Below, piece after piece: positions 16,652 to 19,139 of a DNA stretch of 19,139 bases. The DNA comes from Thalassiosira profunda (Eukaryota > Bacillariophyta > Thalassiosirophyceae > Thalassiosirales > Thalassiosiraceae). The stretch lies in NCBI GenBank assembly GCA_036939355.1, contig JALLAP010000183.1:1-19139 (forward strand). The letters run 5' to 3'. Numbering within the stretch: position 1 is the stretch's first letter; every line of letters begins with the position of its first letter. Made by a program: the position numbers and the translations under genes. Under the pieces are notes generated by a model. The model was not told where the DNA came from and ran no database searches. It worked only from the letters and a program-made list of their open reading frames with translations.

Positions 16652-19135
16652 TTACGAGAATATCGAGATCTGGGCGATCTCGGGATGAAAGTCAAGATTG
16701 ACAAAGTCTCTCTGCTTGTTCCGTTCGTCGATTTCGTCGCCCAATGCGACCAGGTCGACTTGGAGCTGCGCGTACGCGGCGCTGTCCTCGTCGTGAAGCA
16801 GATGCGTCCAGTTCGTCAGCAAGTTTGGATACTGGTTGGGCATCGTCAGCCCCGTAATCGTCGAGACCGTGGAGATCACCTCGCGGGACCCAGCGACAAT
16901 CTTCCAGTCGTCGTTGGTCGTCTGGCGGAAGTTCACGAAGAAGGGCTCCACGGCGGAAATGGCAGCATTTCCGACGCTCGCGTGCCCGCCGGTCACGCGG
17001 AACAAGATCTCTCCCCAAACTTTCTTTACGTTGTCCATCGTGTACTCCGCAGGCACTCCCGGGAGGCGTTCGACGAGGAACTCGTGCGCCTTTCGCAGAT
17101 CCGCGTCCTTCTCGAACAGGGAGACGTGGGGGCACGCCTCGTCAACCAGTCCCGACGCATATTTGGTCATTACAGCGTGCAGCCCGATCGCATCCGTAGC
17201 CCCGACCGTAAAGTCAATGCCCCTCTCTGCGATTTCATCGGGCCAGAACTTGAAGCGAAAGTTGTACATCATCTCCTGGAGAATCGGCTTCCACCCCTGC
17301 TCGTAATCGAACGGAAGTGCCCTGCCCAGTGGTCCTCGCTTCGCCACCAAGAAATCCCTCGCCTGGAGGCACGTCTGATGAGTCCGGAAGAAGTGCGTCG
17401 TCAGCGCGATGCGCAATGGGTGCGTCGGAGGCAGGAACATGCGCAGCGCTTGAGATGGCACGTTGCCCCACTGCAGTGTAAAGAAAGTAGTTATTAGATT
17501 GGCTTGAATGAAATGAGGTTGTTGTCCACAACGTACTCACAGTCAAGTGGTAATGATTCAAGTGGATCAGCGCCACCTCGGTGAAGAGCGAGCTCCTCGC
17601 CTTTTGTTTCACGTGTTCCCACCGAGGCGTTCCGGGAAAGACCGCGGAGCCGTCGGTATTCTCGATGAGGGTGATTTCCGCATTGCGATTGAAGTACACC
17701 TTGCATCCTGAGAAGATGTGAGCACAAGATGTGAGCATCTACCACAATCGAGCGCTTCTCCGCAGACGACACTCAAGCAAACTTACCCAGGTTCTCGAAG
17801 TCGTCGCGGTGCTTGTATGGGGTGAAGAACGTGAGATCGGCCACGTATGCGTTCCGCACGCCATTCACGCTTTGGTAGCGATCGATGTCTTTGGAGCCGA
17901 TGACCCTGGTCTTAAAGTGACCCTGATGATAGAAGAAGAGACGCGTCATGCTCTTATCGGAGAGCGGATCGTGCCACGTCCCCTCCCAGGGCCCCTTCAT
18001 GTTCTCCCCGAGTGTGTTAACTCGGACATTGTTCCGCATAATCACCCTGTCTTTCACGATATTGTTTCGCTTCGTGAAGGGCAGAACCCGGTTGAGGATG
18101 CGCACCGCCCAGACCTCGTTGAGCGGGGGCTCGAATTCGTCGCGCTTCGGATACGTGATGGCTCCTTCCAGCAGAGAATCCATGGGCAGGTTTGGGTTGG
18201 CCGCATCTTTGGGCTTCGAGAAGCCGTCCGTCCCTTTGCCGACGAAGAACCGCTTCAGAGTGAGCGGCAGCGCGGCCGTGAACACCCTGTAGTAAAGGTC
18301 GATCTTGGCTGGCTTGTTCACCCTGTTGCCCTCCACGGTCGCCGCGAGGTACTGCGTTTGAAAGAGCTCCAGTTCGATCACCGCCCCGGTGTCCCGTCCC
18401 TTCATATCGCGAATGACGCCCGTTCCCGTCAGCTCGCGCCGCGTCGATTCCTCGCCCGCGTCCACGACGCCGTCGCCGTTCGCATCANACGCCCGTTCCC
18501 GTCAGCTCGCGCCGCGTCGATTCCTCGCCCGCGTCCACGACGCCGTCGCCGTTCGCATCATGCCACACGTTGCTGTGGCGAAAGATGACGTCGGCGGTGA
18601 ACAGCTTCTGGTCGGGCCGGAACTTTCTGTCGCGCATGATGGTGCAGCGCACGGGCTCCCGGCGCGCCTCGTCGGTGTCCAGGATGGGCAGATTCACCCA
18701 AGACGGCTGGAGGAGCTCATTCAGCGGGAGGGACGTCCCACGGTGACGGCCGCGGTGGGCGAAGGCGACGTAGAGCTGGTCGGTGCGCTTGGTGAGGGGG
18801 CGGACGAGGGGGTTGGACGCGTTGACGTCGCGGATCACGAGGCTCTCGATCTCACTGATTTGGGCGAGGTCGCTGCCGGCGGCGATGTCCGACGCTAGGG
18901 AGAACTCGGAAGTGGGCTTTTCGTAGTCGGTGACGTTGTGGTAGCGGTGCGGGGCGGCGCCGGGCGCCGGCTGGTCGGTGCGTCCGGTCGCCGGCACCGA
19001 CGGCGCTTCGTAGTAGCAGCCGCCATCGCAGCTGTCGGCCGAGGACCTCAGGCGAGGCGCCGTCGGCGCTTCCTCGGTGATGTTGTCCTCGAACGACCTT
19101 GCAGCCGCGACGAGCAGCAGGCAGGCGGCTGCCAT
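16652..19135 (-). CDS. lipoxygenase (LOX) with EF-hand-like calcium loop
   Basis: Lipoxygenases insert oxygen into polyunsaturated fatty acids using non-haem iron; in microalgae they feed oxylipin signalling. Three exons: 19135-17787, 17707-17541, 17470-16652, with introns of 79 and 70 bp. Counting the duplicated block at 18416-18560 once gives 753 residues. The iron-site pattern is visible: H474-x4-H479 (HLNHYH), then PPTHPLRIALTTHFF (about 495-509), which matches the family's HPLYKLL..H block; H644 in GGHASVGN supplies the third His. GDEIDERN followed by PEIAQISI matches the C-terminal block, but two residues (Phe-Ser) follow the Ile, whereas the family normally ends in the iron-binding Ile. 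Residues 1-13 are hydrophobic, a likely signal peptide, though the start is 4 bp from the window edge and could lie upstream. D193-x-N-x-D-G-x-x-D-x-x-E204 is a canonical EF-hand loop pattern. I see no clear PLAT domain. Confidence 0.8.
18416..18560. repeat. 72-bp identical duplication around a single N: unmerged contig join inside the lipoxygenase gene
   Basis: Bases 18416-18487 and 18489-18560 are identical 72-bp copies separated by N at 18488. The extra 73 bp breaks the reading frame; without it the frames join (19135-18465=670; 670-73=597, divisible by 3). The overlap length equals that at 1062-1206, pointing to one assembler overlap parameter. The block encodes the EF-hand-like loop, so a naive reading would wrongly show two loops. 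Confidence 0.93.
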
Positions 19136-19139
19136 CGCC

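Noticed and set aside
16634..17497. Long plus-strand frame opposite the lipoxygenase C-terminal exon
   Set aside because: The minus strand carries recognisable lipoxygenase motifs and canonical introns; the plus frame is a shadow.
18489..18560. Two EF-hand loops in the lipoxygenase
   Set aside because: The second loop is only the duplicated contig overlap; one loop remains after counting the block once.

Overview
The window is protein-coding DNA from a compact nuclear genome of a unicellular eukaryote, most likely a stramenopile alga (diatom or bolidophyte-like). The evidence is short GT-AG introns (I reconstruct seven clear ones, 69-88 bp), bidirectional gene packing, and eukaryote-only families (ER DnaJB12-like, GT61, START, TPR-SET, lipoxygenase). 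The LRR protein also ends in a C-terminal module that I associate from memory with stramenopile LRR proteins. The clade call is inference. There are no bacterial operons, CRISPR arrays, RNA genes or recognisable transposons.

Layout, left to right: (1) 1-215, minus: N-terminus of an RGG-box protein running off the edge. (2) 593-2067, minus: DnaJB12/14-type ER membrane J-protein, two exons, broken by an assembly join. (3) 2336-5215, plus: type II membrane GT61 (EOGT-like) glycosyltransferase, three exons, with a long acidic stem. (4) 5260-7479, minus: ribonuclease-inhibitor-type LRR protein. (5) 7757-9376, plus: N-terminal and TPR half of a TPR-SET protein. (6) 9517-10353, minus, and 10631-12891, plus: a divergent pair of unrecognised, probably nuclear proteins. 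(7) 12963-13018: degenerate telomere-like repeats. (8) 13112-13804, plus: a SET-domain half lacking its N-terminus. (9) 13830-16376, minus: five-exon START-domain protein with AT-hook-like and coiled-coil segments. (10) 16652-19135, minus: three-exon lipoxygenase with a signal peptide-like start and an EF-hand-like loop, also broken by an assembly join.

The most interesting structure is items 5-8. The N-terminal/TPR part and the SET part look like two halves of one TPR-SET methyltransferase gene, in the same orientation. They are separated by about 3.64 kb that holds two other genes and ends in interstitial telomere-like repeats directly against the SET half. The gene therefore appears split by an insertion or rearrangement, or the assembly is chimeric here.

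The two single-N positions (1134 and 18488) are each flanked by direct 72-bp copies of the same sequence. Counting one copy plus the N as surplus restores both reading frames, so they are unmerged contig overlaps and not biological duplications. A TTGCA-containing motif (best form TTGCATTTTGC) recurs just upstream of most start codons and may be a shared core-promoter element. The genes form no single pathway; they are ordinary neighbours in a dense genome.
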